Shown here piece by piece: positions 48,376 through 57,492 of a stretch of 64,000 nt of DNA. Each line of letters opens with the position of its first letter. Position 1 is the first letter of the stretch. The notes beneath the pieces were generated by a model. That model was not told the origin of the DNA. It saw nothing but the letters and a program-made list of their open reading frames with translations, and did no database searches. This DNA is from Centropus unirufus (Eukaryota; Chordata; Aves; Cuculiformes; Centropidae). The position numbers and the translations under genes are program-made. Location: NCBI GenBank assembly GCA_013397695.1, contig VYZI01001033.1, positions 24,129-88,128 of the forward strand, written 5' to 3'.

Positions 48376-49010
48376 CTGCAGTTTCCTTACAGGGTTTAAA
48401 CATGGGGCTCTGTATAAACCCATGAGACCAAATTCTCCAGTGGCCTAACACCACACAGGCAGCCCTTAGCAAAGCCATCCCCTTCTTTCCCAGGAAAATG
48501 AGATAGCAGAGGCAAACCTTAGGGGCTAACAGATCACATCGACCGCTGGAAGAAATAAAGAGAAATGCATTGCAGCAGACAGAGCTGCGCATGGCTTCCA
48601 CCAGCAGAAAAAAAGGCTTCGCCCTCTTGTTTTACACCCTGGAAAGCAGAGCATGGATAGGAGGATTCCTCCTGCCTGGAAGAATTCAACTGGCCTGTCT
48701 GATGGGAGAGAAATGCTTACTTGGATACAGAACCAAGATATCAAGTGCTTTTCATTCTTTCCCGTGAGTTTCACTGGTTTTCCCATCTCGCTTCAAGGTG
48801 TGGTTAATTTTTGGGGTAGAGCACCTGGTTTGGATGCACCTTAGTGTCCAAGGACATGGACACAAACGGCCCATTCGTGCTTCCAAGAGATGACGTGCGT
48901 GTGGACACCAGGCAGCATTCTGATGCTTCAGAAGACATAAAATCCACTTAATTCATCTTGTCAGTAGACTGAGGCTACGCCATTGACGAAAGCCCCCCAT
49001 GACCACCCAC
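48376..49010. other. Putative intron, nothing recognised
   Basis: Unique DNA. Opposed open frames at 48526-48844 lack support. Confidence 0.4.
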
Positions 49011-49128
49011 CTGGTAATGTGATCATGACCTGAGCAAAAATGATCGATAGCCTTGGTGATTTTGCTGTGTTGTAACAACAGAAGCCATTTTTGTCCACTT
49101 ATTTCTCTAATCCTTTCCTGGAACACCA
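49011..49128 (-). CDS. Candidate coding exon (118 bp) of an unidentified split gene
   Basis: On the minus strand the donor is ACCAG|GTGGGT. Two acceptors are possible: GAGGGTATTTAG (exon from 49128, in-phase 1) or GTGGTGTTCCAG (from 49117, in-phase 0, stronger site). Only one frame is open. The peptide reads VFQERIREISGQKW, LLLLQHSKITKA and IDHFCSGHDHIT, ending with two spare bases (AG). These join T from the next exon to give Ser. I chose 49128 because its phase fits the candidate exon at 50095-50142. The hydrophobic/charged pattern looks helical. No family recognised. Confidence 0.42.
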
Positions 49129-49374
49129 CTAAATACCCTCGCAAAGGTGAGCTCTGCACATCAGTAACGCATCACGGAAAGAACAGGAGAAAACCCCAGT
49201 GTTAAGCTTGAAGCTCTGGTCGTTTTTGCTAACGAAGCTGCAGACACCAGAGATATTTTTAGGATGCTTGCAAACCTTGTTATAATCCTCAAAGAAAAGT
49301 TTAGATTTGATAGGGAGACATGGAATGTTACAGGAAAATAAGAACTGACCTATCTCCTGGTGCTATTGGGAAAA

Positions 49375-49466
49375 ATGTCTTTGATGAAAGAGGGGTGAAG
49401 CGCTGGAAGGAGCTGCCCAGGGGAGGCGGTGGAGTCTCCGTTCCTGAAGGTGTCAAAAAAACATGT
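49375..49466 (+). mobile_element. Older CR1 copy, 5' part, split by a younger CR1
   Basis: GAAAGAGGGGTGAAGCGCTG, GAAGGAGCTGCCCAGGGGAG, GTGGAGTCTCCGTTCCTGAA, GGTGTCAAAAAAACATGTAG. This is the second CR1 subfamily (as at 12038), and it breaks off just where its 3' end should begin. That 3' end resumes at 49985. Confidence 0.82.
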
Positions 49467-49977
49467 AGACACAACACTTCAGTTCTGGAATCCGATACAA
49501 AAGAATGGAATGGAGCCATTGAAATGGGTCCAGAGGAGGCCACAAAGATGATCAAAAAAGGTGGAGCCCTCCTGCTCCAATGCCAGGCTGAGAGAGTTGG
49601 GTTTGTTCAGCCTGGAGAAGGCTCCAGAGAGACCTTAGAGCAGCTTCCAGGGCTGAAAGGAGCTCCAGGAAAGCAGGGGAGGGGCTTTTTACAAGGGCCT
49701 GGAGTACAAGGATGAGAGGGAATGGCTTTAAATCAAAAGGGGGAAGATTTAGATCAGACATTAGGAAGAAATTCCCTGGATGAGGGTGGGGAGGCCCTGG
49801 CCCAGGTTGCCCAGAGCAGTGGTGGCTGCCCCATCCCTGGAGGTGTTCAAGGCCAGGTTGGATGGGGCTTGGAGCCCCCTGATCCAGTGGGAGGTGTCCC
49901 TGCCCATGGCAGGGATTGGAACTGGATGGGCTTTGAGGTCCCTTCCAACCCAAACCATCCCATGATTCTATGGTTTA
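49467..49977 (+). mobile_element. Younger CR1 LINE copy inserted into an older CR1
   Basis: It spans TTCAGTTCTGGAATCCGATA, GGGTCCAGAGGAGGCCACAA, AGCTCCAGGAAAGCAGGGGA, GAGCAGTGGTGGCTGCCCCA and CCTGATCCAGTGGGAGGTGT, ending CCAACCCAAACCATCCCATG and ATTCTATGG. About 510 bp, close to the window consensus, with an intact 3' end. Both flanks belong to one older element. Confidence 0.94.
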
Positions 49978-49984
49978 CTCAGCA

Positions 49985-50059
49985 TGGTGGGGTTGCACCA
50001 ACAGTTGGACTTGATGACCTTAGAGGTCTTTCCCAGCCTTAACAATTCTATGATCCTAT
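49985..50059 (+). mobile_element. Older CR1 copy, 3' part
   Basis: ATGGTGGGGTTGCACCAACA, GTTGGACTTGATGACCTTAG, AGGTCTTTCCCAGCCTTAAC and AATTCTATGATCCTA. It continues the element broken at 49466, in the same orientation. Confidence 0.85.
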
Positions 50060-50094
50060 TAAAAACGCCCCAAGAGTCAGTGCAAAAGCCTCAC

Positions 50095-50142
50095 CTGACG
50101 CAAAGCCCAATTTAAACAAAATATACTTCACTGTTGTAATTT
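50095..50142 (-). CDS. Candidate small coding exon (48 bp)
   Basis: On the minus strand a strong acceptor (AATAAGTTTTGTTCCAG) and a strong donor (TCAG|GTGAGG) bound 48 bases. Only the frame with two leading bases and one trailing base is open. It reads ITTVKYILFKLGFAS (in-phase 1, out-phase 1). This matches the out-phase of 54810-54919 and the longer form of 49011-49128. It is close to a CR1 (ending 50059) but outside it. A 48-bp frame is weak alone; phase agreement and good splice sites support it. Confidence 0.33.
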
Positions 50143-50423
50143 CTGGAACAAAACTTATTAAGAAATTTAAATTAATTCCGCTCTGGGCGTTACGATGCAC
50201 TATCAGTTACTCCTTCCCCCCTGGGAAATATTGTACTATTGCTGTCAGTCAACTGCTTGAATGCTTGGAGTTTACCAGCTGCATCACATATATTGATTTT
50301 TGATGAATGACATCTCTCTCCGGGCCATTACTGGTTTGTTTTCAAACCTTATTTAATTGTTCGCCTATTTTTCAGTGAAATAAATGCAAAGTGTTTATTC
50401 TCTGAAGGCTGTAAACAGGCCTA

Positions 50424-50437
50424 GTTGCTATGGCAAC
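50424..50437. promoter_or_regulatory. Candidate RFX-type X-box
   Basis: GTTGCTATGGCAAC is a near-perfect inverted repeat matching the RFX consensus (GTNRCC, spacer, RGYAAC; typical form GTTGCCATGGCAAC). It lies in an AT-rich block (50150-50735) free of repeats. RFX sites mark enhancers and promoters of ciliary and immune genes; whether this one is used cannot be told from sequence. Confidence 0.4.
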
Positions 50438-50739
50438 CTCACTTGATACAGCAAACCTAGATTATCTCTAATGACAGACGTGAAGTTTAAATTGCACATT
50501 CGGCACAAACACTGCACTGTTGACCTTTTATTGAAAAATGGAAGGCAGGGTGATTAGCATAATGTGCCATATGAAAGGGAAAATTGTGGAATAATGCAGA
50601 TTGGACTCTAATCATAACTACAGTGCTAATCTCCAGCAAACTGTTTGCCAGAACAGCTTTGGAAATGAAGATTTCTCCCAGGCATCCTTTTCGAATCCTG
50701 TAAGCTAGCAAGGTTATCACGTTAAAGAATTGTCATTTA

Positions 50740-51307
50740 AGGCATCTTGGCCTGGGTCAGAACCAGCGTGGCCAGCAGGGCCAGGGAGGTGATTCTGCCC
50801 CTGTGCTCAGCACTGGTGAGGCCACACCTGGAATCCTTGGTTCAGTTTTGGGTCCCTCACTCCAAGAAGGACCTTGAGGGGCTGGAGTGTGTCCAGGGAA
50901 CGGAGCTGGGAAGGGGATGGAGAACAACGGGTGTGAGGAGCGGCTGAGGGAGCTGGGGTTGTTGAGGCTGGAGAAGAGGAGGCTGAGGGGAGACCTCATC
51001 CCTGCCTCCAAATGCCTGGAAGGAGGGGGTGGAGAGGTGGGTGCTGGGCTCTTCTCCCAAGGGACAGGGGATGGGACAAGGGGAAATGGCCTCAAGCTGC
51101 ACCAGGGCAGATTCAGATTAAATATCAGAAAAAACTGCTCCACCAAAAGGGCACTAGGACACTCGTAGAGGCTGCACAGAGAGGAGGTGGAGTCCCCATC
51201 CCTGGAGGGGTTTAAAATCTGGGGAGATGAGGTGCTCAGGGAACTGAGAGGTATGGTTGGACTCAGCCTCAAAGGCCTTTTCCAACAAAACAATACATTG
51301 ATTCTCA
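50740..51307 (+). mobile_element. CR1 LINE 3' fragment (about 570 bp), divergent subfamily, plus orientation
   Basis: CCAGCAGGGCCAGGGAGGTG, AGGCCACACCTGGAATCCTT, GAGCGGCTGAGGGAGCTGGG, GGTGGGTGCTGGGCTCTTCT, AAATGGCCTCAAGCTGCACC and GGTTGGACTCAGCCTCAAAG. It ends AACAATACATTGATTCTCAG. It is the longest copy of the subfamily with the GGGTGCTGGGCTCTTCTCCC block. It shares its 5' part with the copy at 63773. Confidence 0.93.
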
Positions 51308-52039
51308 GATAACGCTTGTTTTTCTTCCTCCCTTTGCAATTTTTAACAGGGCAGTAAAAGTGGATAAGGTTATGCAGAAATATGGCAAAACAATCCCGGC
51401 TATGAGAACTATTTTTAAACCTCCTGAAGGCATGTTTTTTTTTTTCTCATGCTTACAAATTCATTTTGGAAGTGAGAACTGAAAGACTTAGTCCTTCCTG
51501 TCAGGTGCTGTTTTCCAAAAACCTGCATGTTCTCCAAGGAGGAAAATGTGCAGGTATGCAAGTGAATAAAGCCCAGCTCATCTCCAGAGACAGGGAGGCT
51601 GCAAGAGGAATTCTGCTGTGCAAGAGCAGAGATGGAAAACATCTTGCCTTCATAAAAAGCAAGTTTCAGTAGGCTTTGATTTTGCCAGCTATGATTTGTG
51701 GCTGCAAAAAGTAACGTCTGCAGCAGTTTACAAAATGTTGATACTTTAGGGAGCTTGGGGAATGAATGAAGGTTCCCATTGGGGTAGGAAAAAAATCATG
51801 TGCTCCTCTTCACGTGCTGGGAAGTCTTTTCTTCCCCCGGCAGAATACTTTCAACTTTATTTCCTTTAAACTTTCATGAAACAATAGGAAATGCTTCCAA
51901 GTTCTGAATGAGATTTCAACTCCCTTGTACTCAATAGAATCTGCGAACAGTCAGGACGCAGGCAACTCAACAAAACCACAATGAATGTCAAAATGCAGCT
52001 ATAGATAATGGGACTGATAGGTCAAGAAACTGTGGATTA
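51308..52039. other. Putative intron, nothing recognised
   Basis: AT-rich unique DNA; no repeat or exon-like segment was supported. Confidence 0.4.
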
Positions 52040-52445
52040 ATCATACAATCATTAAGGCTCAAAAAACCCATCCAGTTCAATCATTAGCCCAGCACCACTG
52101 TGCCTAACAAAACATGTCCCAAAAGGTCATGGGCGTGCAGTTTTTTAACACATCCAGGGATGGAGACTCCACCACCGCCCTGGGCAGCTTCTGCCAGGAA
52201 AGAAATGTTTCCTAATATCCAATCTAAACCTGCCCAGGCACAACTTAAGGCCACTTCCTCTCATCCTATCACTTGCCCCTTGGGAGAAGAGCCCAGCACC
52301 CACCTCACCACAACCTCAGGAAACTCTAAAGAGCTATGAGGTGTCCCCTCAGCCTCCTCTTCTCCAGGGTAAAGAGCCCCAGGAATCTCAGCCGCTCCCC
52401 ATAATCCCTGTGCTCCAACCCCTGGAGGCTCCAGCCTCCCAGGAC
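52040..52445 (-). mobile_element. CR1 LINE 3' fragment, divergent subfamily, minus orientation
   Basis: It begins CATACAATCATTAAGGCTCA (decayed terminus) with CACTGTGCCTAACAAAACAT, CATCCAGGGATGGAGACTCC, GAGAAGAGCCCAGCACCCAC and GAGGTGTCCCCTCAGCCTCC. About 405 bp. Same broad subfamily as 50740 but in the opposite orientation, 0.7 kb away. Confidence 0.9.
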
Positions 52446-53439
52446 CTGCCTGACCGTTATCCTCCTCCTTATATTTACCAAAATCACGTTAAAAAGAGCA
52501 TTTGTTGTGCTTCCGGAGGGCGACAGCTATGCAGGACAATGATAAAAGTAGCTCCCCATTGCACATTAGGATCCATAGTTCTGGGTTTTCCATGTCTGGC
52601 ACCAGAAACTGGAACACCACAGGCACTCAGCTAGTGCCCCTTTTTCTCCCAGGAGATGTTCTTCAGCAACCACATCTTTTTAGCATCACATCAAGGTGGT
52701 CTCTCCACCTCTCCCTATTCAAAAAACAAGCGAACACTGATTTTGAGGCACTAGCCTAGAGAGCCATGCCATTAGAGGAAACCTATTCTCTCATTTCTCC
52801 CTCGCTCTAATGGGTTTATGCCATTAATACTGTCAGCTGAGTTGGTTTTAACCAGCAATTAAGGCAGCAGTAATAATAAAGCATTTTTTTTTAGCCCAGG
52901 CAGACTCCAATGTACTTGCATTCTCAGACTCCAATGTACTTGCATTCTAAGCATCCACTCACCACCACCACTATTCTCTGCACATAAGAGATCTCTGATT
53001 TTCTGGAGGTTCCATTAGGCAGTAGTGTATTTTTTCCTAAATAAGCATTGTCTTCCACTGCAGCAGCTGGCAGCGAGGACTCCAGTCATTTAAGAAGCTT
53101 CTACTTGTTTTGACATGGATTTATTCTACATGTAATCCTGTCGCTTGATATACAAGATGGGAAACCAAGTGTTTGATGTGGCGGTGGGTCCCAAATTTAG
53201 GTATTCCTAATCCCTACAAGACCATCCAAACCCATCAGCTGTAGGAGTGAGTCTTAAACTCCCCAACCTCGTGCGATGGCAATGGGCATTCCAGGTGCTG
53301 CTCAGGAGGGGGTTATGGGACAGAGGCTACACTGACCATTTCTGCACAGCTGTTCAAAGGTTACCACACATTTTAAAAAGCTTTGCCAAAAACACAGGTA
53401 ATGGAAACACAAACAGTGGCAGCAGAAGAGCGGAATTTT
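52446..53439. other. Putative intron with a 24-bp tandem duplication
   Basis: Unique DNA except for the perfect 24-bp duplication at 52901-52948. Confidence 0.4.
52901..52948 (+). repeat. Perfect tandem duplication of a 24-bp unit
   Basis: The unit starting CAGACTCCAATGTACTTGCA occurs twice head to tail without mismatch, implying a recent slippage or duplication event. Confidence 0.95.
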
Positions 53440-53655
53440 TAAGGTGGGAAAAGACCCCTAAGATCATCCAACCCAACCCCACTGTGCCTGCTAAACCTTG
53501 TCCCCAGGTGCTTTTTAACTCCTCCACCACCACCCTGGGCAGGCTCTTCCCATGTTTCACCACTCTTCCAGGAAATAATTTTCTCCTGGTATCCAATCCG
53601 AGCCTCCCCTGGCACAGCTTGGGGCTATTTCCTCTCATCCTGGTTTCTTGGGGGA
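53440..53655 (-). mobile_element. CR1 LINE 3' fragment, divergent subfamily, minus orientation
   Basis: TTAAGGTGGGAAAAGACCCC, TAAGATCATCCAACCCAACC, CACCACCACCCTGGGCAGGC and TTTCCTCTCATCCTGGTTTC. About 215 bp. The ATCATCCAACCC form differs from the young subfamily (AAGCCCATCCAG). Confidence 0.85.
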
Positions 53656-54489
53656 AGTCAACATGTCATAGCAGTAACTTCACAAGCAGTCACCCTACCC
53701 ACTGGTATGTCTAAAAAACAAATAAATGAGTGCTTTTAAAGGCATTGTAAATTATAAACCTGTTTAAAAATAGGCTCTCACCACCAGCCCCCATCAGACT
53801 AATCCGTTCCCTGGACGTTCACTTCGACAGGTCAGCAGAACGGAATTATTTCCTTGTGCTTCCACCACATTTCTTCAGTTTGCCTTGTAATATTTTTAGT
53901 TAGGATATTTAGAAATTTTGGTACCTGCAGCTAATTCTTATCCTCTGTTTCATGTTTCCTTCAGGCACAGTTTGCATAGCTCCAGTCACTTGTACAAATA
54001 TTTAAAACCAGCAAGACAAACCAAGCATAACAAAACCAGAAAGAAAGTGGCTCCCACAGAAGCTGATGTTTACCCAAACCGGAGGGTGAAATATTCCACA
54101 CCTCTCTCTGGGCAGCCTTCTCTAAGGTGGGTTCTGAGGTCATGGTGGATGATAAGGACCAAAGAGCCAAAGCCCCTGCCATTTCTGCACTCCCAACCTT
54201 CAACCCTCAAGGTGGCCAAGCTTCCAGCCTACTCTAAATTATCCTGCAAGGGCTGTGGCTTCTGTAGTCTGAATGCAGATGTGGAATTAGAGATGAAAAA
54301 GGCACGTACATCCCTCCTATCACTTTTACAGAAGAGTTTGGACTCCAGGACACTGCCAACACCATCGCAGGACTGACCTGTGAGCGAGAATCTCCATCTC
54401 CCTTAATTGCTCTTCAACGCAGCTGGGATTTGGTTACCCTACCAAAATGGACGAGAAGGTTCAATTGGGCAAGAAAAATTAACCAACAG
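53656..54489. other. Putative intron, nothing recognised
   Basis: Unique DNA; the plus-strand open frame at 53918-54376 has no domain or splice support. Confidence 0.4.
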
Positions 54490-54748
54490 ACCTAATTAAG
54501 TAAATTATTAAGTAAACAAAGTAAATTTTACATATACTTATATAAAGTAAATTTTACATATACTTATATAAAGTAAATTTTACATATACTTATATAAAGT
54601 AAATTTTANAAAGTAAATTTTACATATACTTATATAAAGTAAATTTTACATATACTTATATAAAGTAAATTTTACATATACTTATATAAAGTAAATTTTA
54701 AATAAAGTAAATTAAGTAAATTATTATTACCTAATTAAGTAAATTATT
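54490..54748. repeat. AT-rich tandem array, 26-bp unit, with flanking 20-bp direct repeat and one N
   Basis: Units beginning AAAGTAAATTTTACATATAC start at 54518, 54544, 54570, 54610, 54636 and 54662. Truncated units start at 54596 (14 bases, ending in N at 54609) and 54688 (16 bases). The array thus reads as two near-identical blocks of three full units plus a stub. ACCTAATTAAGTAAATTATT occurs just before (54490) and just after (54729). The N at the block boundary suggests the assembler joined reads here; real copy number may differ. Confidence 0.95.
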
Positions 54749-54809
54749 GCCATCAGAGGAAAGCACACTGTTAATAACACTGAAAATTCAAGCTGGCTGA
54801 TACAATCAC

Positions 54810-54919
54810 CTTCCTGCAGTAAGTAAACATCTACAGAAAGCCAGACAGCCAAAATACCATTCCTTTCAAATGAACTTTTGGACCCGTAGCTCAGCCAAGC
54901 ATCCAGCTTTTCTTTAACT
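54810..54919 (-). CDS. Candidate coding exon (110 bp), most upstream found
   Basis: On the minus strand a good acceptor (AGAGCTGGTTGTGTTTCAG) precedes it, and a weaker donor (GGAAG|GTGATT) follows. Only one frame is open: one leading base, 36 codons, one trailing base (in-phase 2, out-phase 1). It reads VKEKLDAWLSYGSKSSFER, then NGILAVWLSVDVYLLQE. The out-phase matches 50095-50142. It contains hydrophobic stretches but no obvious transmembrane helix. Upstream exons should lie beyond this point; I found none that convinced me before the window edge. Family unknown. Confidence 0.38.
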
Positions 54920-55751
54920 CTGAAACACAACCAGCTCTGTGAGATGCCAGGCAGCAAGGAGAAACAAAGAGACACTATTGTCTAGGGACCGCCACAACCA
55001 TTATTCCTACCTATACACGGCCCAGCACCTCTGTAAGGGCTGACAAAACAGTTGTGGAGAGCTCTTCCACTCCCAGCCGCTTCGCCAAGCTGGGAATTCA
55101 AGCTGGAAATAAGGCAGGGGGCAGAAATGAGATGGAATATTCTCACTTGCTGCTGTAGAGGCCACAATCGGGAGTCTCAAACAGATGCAAGACCCCAGTT
55201 GACATCACATATATAGTTGTAGTCACCTGGAGCTCATCCTGCAGGTGAAGCTGGTTTGCCATTCCCTTGGGGAATTTCTAATCAGGAAGCACAGACAGCC
55301 CTGAAGGGCCACCAAGCCTTTAGCTGCCAGCCACAGGTATCCAGGAACCCTCTTTGCCATCCCCAACGGCGTGGGGAAGAGCTGGGGTGCTCAGATGGCT
55401 CCTCAAAGGTTCTGGGGCTCTGATGCAGAACATCCTGCAATTCAGGCTCTGTCGTTAATGCCGACTGTTACTCAATATACACTTCAGAATGGTGTGCTGT
55501 CTTCCTATGTGCGACATCCATTTCTTCATTGATCCAAGTGTAAACCAGACTTTTAAGTAAAAATAAGGTTGATGTTTACAGTCGTATTTTAAAAGTGACC
55601 TTATGTAATAAAAAAGGGCTTCTACACTGCACAAGAACTTCACCTTCCACCATTTGTTGGCATCCGACTCTTTGTGATGACTCAGGACTGTTCAGGACCT
55701 TCAACATCTATCACGGAATCTCTTGAACAGAAGGTATTGGACTGAGAAATT
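54920..55751. other. Putative intron, nothing recognised
   Basis: Unique DNA with no repeat or supported exon. Confidence 0.4.
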
Positions 55752-56077
55752 GTAGAATGGTTTGGATCAGAAGGGACCTTAAAGCCCAAAATTCCAAACC
55801 CCTGCCACGGGCAGGGACATCTCCCACTGGATCAGGGTGTTTCTGCCCCATTCTTGCCCTCCCTGATCAAGAGCCCCTTCCCAGTTTTCCCAGAGCCCCT
55901 TTCAGTACTGGAAGCTGCTCTAACATCTTCCCTAAGCCTTTTCTTTTTTCAGCCTGTCTTGATGCCAGAGGTGCTCCAGCCCTTGGATCATCACCTTGGC
56001 CTCCTCTGAACTCACCCTAACAGATCCATGCCCTTCCTCTGCCGAGGGCCCCAGAACTGGATGTAGGACTCTAGATG
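55752..56077 (-). mobile_element. CR1 LINE 3' fragment, minus orientation, internally deleted
   Basis: TAGAATGGTTTGGATCAGAA, GGGCAGGGACATCTCCCACT, GGATCAGGGTG, then a jump to TTGCCCTCCCTGATCAAGAG, TTTCAGTACTGGAAGCTGCT and CTTGGCCTCCTCTGAACTCA. About 200 bases of the middle are missing. Confidence 0.9.
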
Positions 56078-56937
56078 TTGGGAAACTATTGTCCAACCCA
56101 AACAGGAGATTTTTAACCAGGTCAAAAGAAGTGTGACAGTAAGGTTTCTCAGAAAAAAAAAAAAACCCTTCAAAATGTTCATCTGCTCCAACCCCTTTCT
56201 TCTTTTCCAGCCCAGTGCTGAGTTGATGCAACACTATAAATCAGTGAACATGAGCGAACCAACCAATCCCAGAATGGGTGATGGTTTCCAGCTATGGAGG
56301 TTCCCAGATTTGCTGGATCCCTTCTATACTGACAGCCTTTAGCAGAATTTGAGAATTATGCTATTAATCAGAGCCCGTGAAAAACAAGACATGGGTCAAA
56401 CTGCCAGGCACGATAGGAATGTTCGGCAAAGGTGTCTGTAAACTTCTCGTGACCCCTTACACGAGCCAGGTCGAGAGCACTTTCATTAATGCTAATGCTT
56501 TTCATATTAGTGCTCCACATAAAGGAATCCTGCTGACTGCTGGGGTCAAGGAGTTCACAAGATGCGTTGGCCACGTCAGCAATACCCTGATGGTTGTTTC
56601 TGACATGACCCCCCAGCTAATGAAGGGCCATTCGAGAGGGAATTGCTTTTCACGCAGTAAGAGGTTTGTGATGAAGATATAAAATAAATCCGGAGCGGGA
56701 CAGGCTGCCCCTTCCAGGGGGCAGTAATGGAAAGGCCATGGTCCTGCTGAGACATGGAATACCCGTGCAAATAACACGGAGCCTTGGGTTTCCTCTTCCC
56801 ATTCCTGTCACTGAATTTCCACACGCACAAGCTGCTGCTTCTGCTCCTCGTTGCCAAATGGGCGACACACCCCTCCATTCTTGATCCCCACATCAAGTGC
56901 TTCTCCTGTAAAATCAGACCTTTTGAAGCCCAGGTGA
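56078..56937. other. Putative intron, nothing recognised
   Basis: Unique DNA. The plus-strand frame at 56377-56682 (101 codons) reads smoothly but has no domain, no clear splice sites, and competing frames on the other strand. Confidence 0.35.
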
Positions 56938-57492
56938 ATCATAGAATGGGTTGGGCTGGCAGCAACCTTAAAGCCCACCCAGTTCCAATCTCCCTGCCAT
57001 GGGCAGAGGCACCTCCCACTGGATCAGGGGGCTCAAAACCCAATCCAACCTGGCCTTGAACACCTCCAGGGATGGGGCAGCCACCACTGCTCTGGGCAAC
57101 CTGGGCCAGGGCCTCCCCACTCTCCCAGCAAAACATTTCTTCCTAAGATCTCATCTCAATCTCCCTTCTTTCAGCTGAAAAACATTCGCCCTCATCCTAT
57201 TCCTGCCCTCCCTGATCAAGATCCCCTCCCCAGCTTTCCTGGAGCCCCTTTCAGTTCTGGAAGCTGCTCTGAGGTCTCCCCAAAGCCTTCTTTTCTCCAG
57301 GCTGAACAAACCTAAGTCCTTCAGCCTCTCCTCAGATCACATTTGTGGCCTCCTCTGGACTCGCTCCACATCCTTGCTGTGCTGAGGGCTCCAGAACTGA
57401 ATCCATGGCTCCAGGTGAGACCTCACCCAAGCAGATTAGAGGGGCAGAACCCCCTTCCCTCACCCTGCTTCAAATAACACCCAGGACACTGC
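56938..57492 (-). mobile_element. CR1 LINE 3' fragment (about 555 bp), minus orientation
   Basis: AATCATAGAATGGGTTGGGC, CCACCACTGCTCTGGGCAAC, CAAAACATTTCTTCCTAAGA, TTTCAGTTCTGGAAGCTGCT, TTTGTGGCCTCCTCTGGACT. It ends near CAAATAACACCCAGGACACT. Confidence 0.94.
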
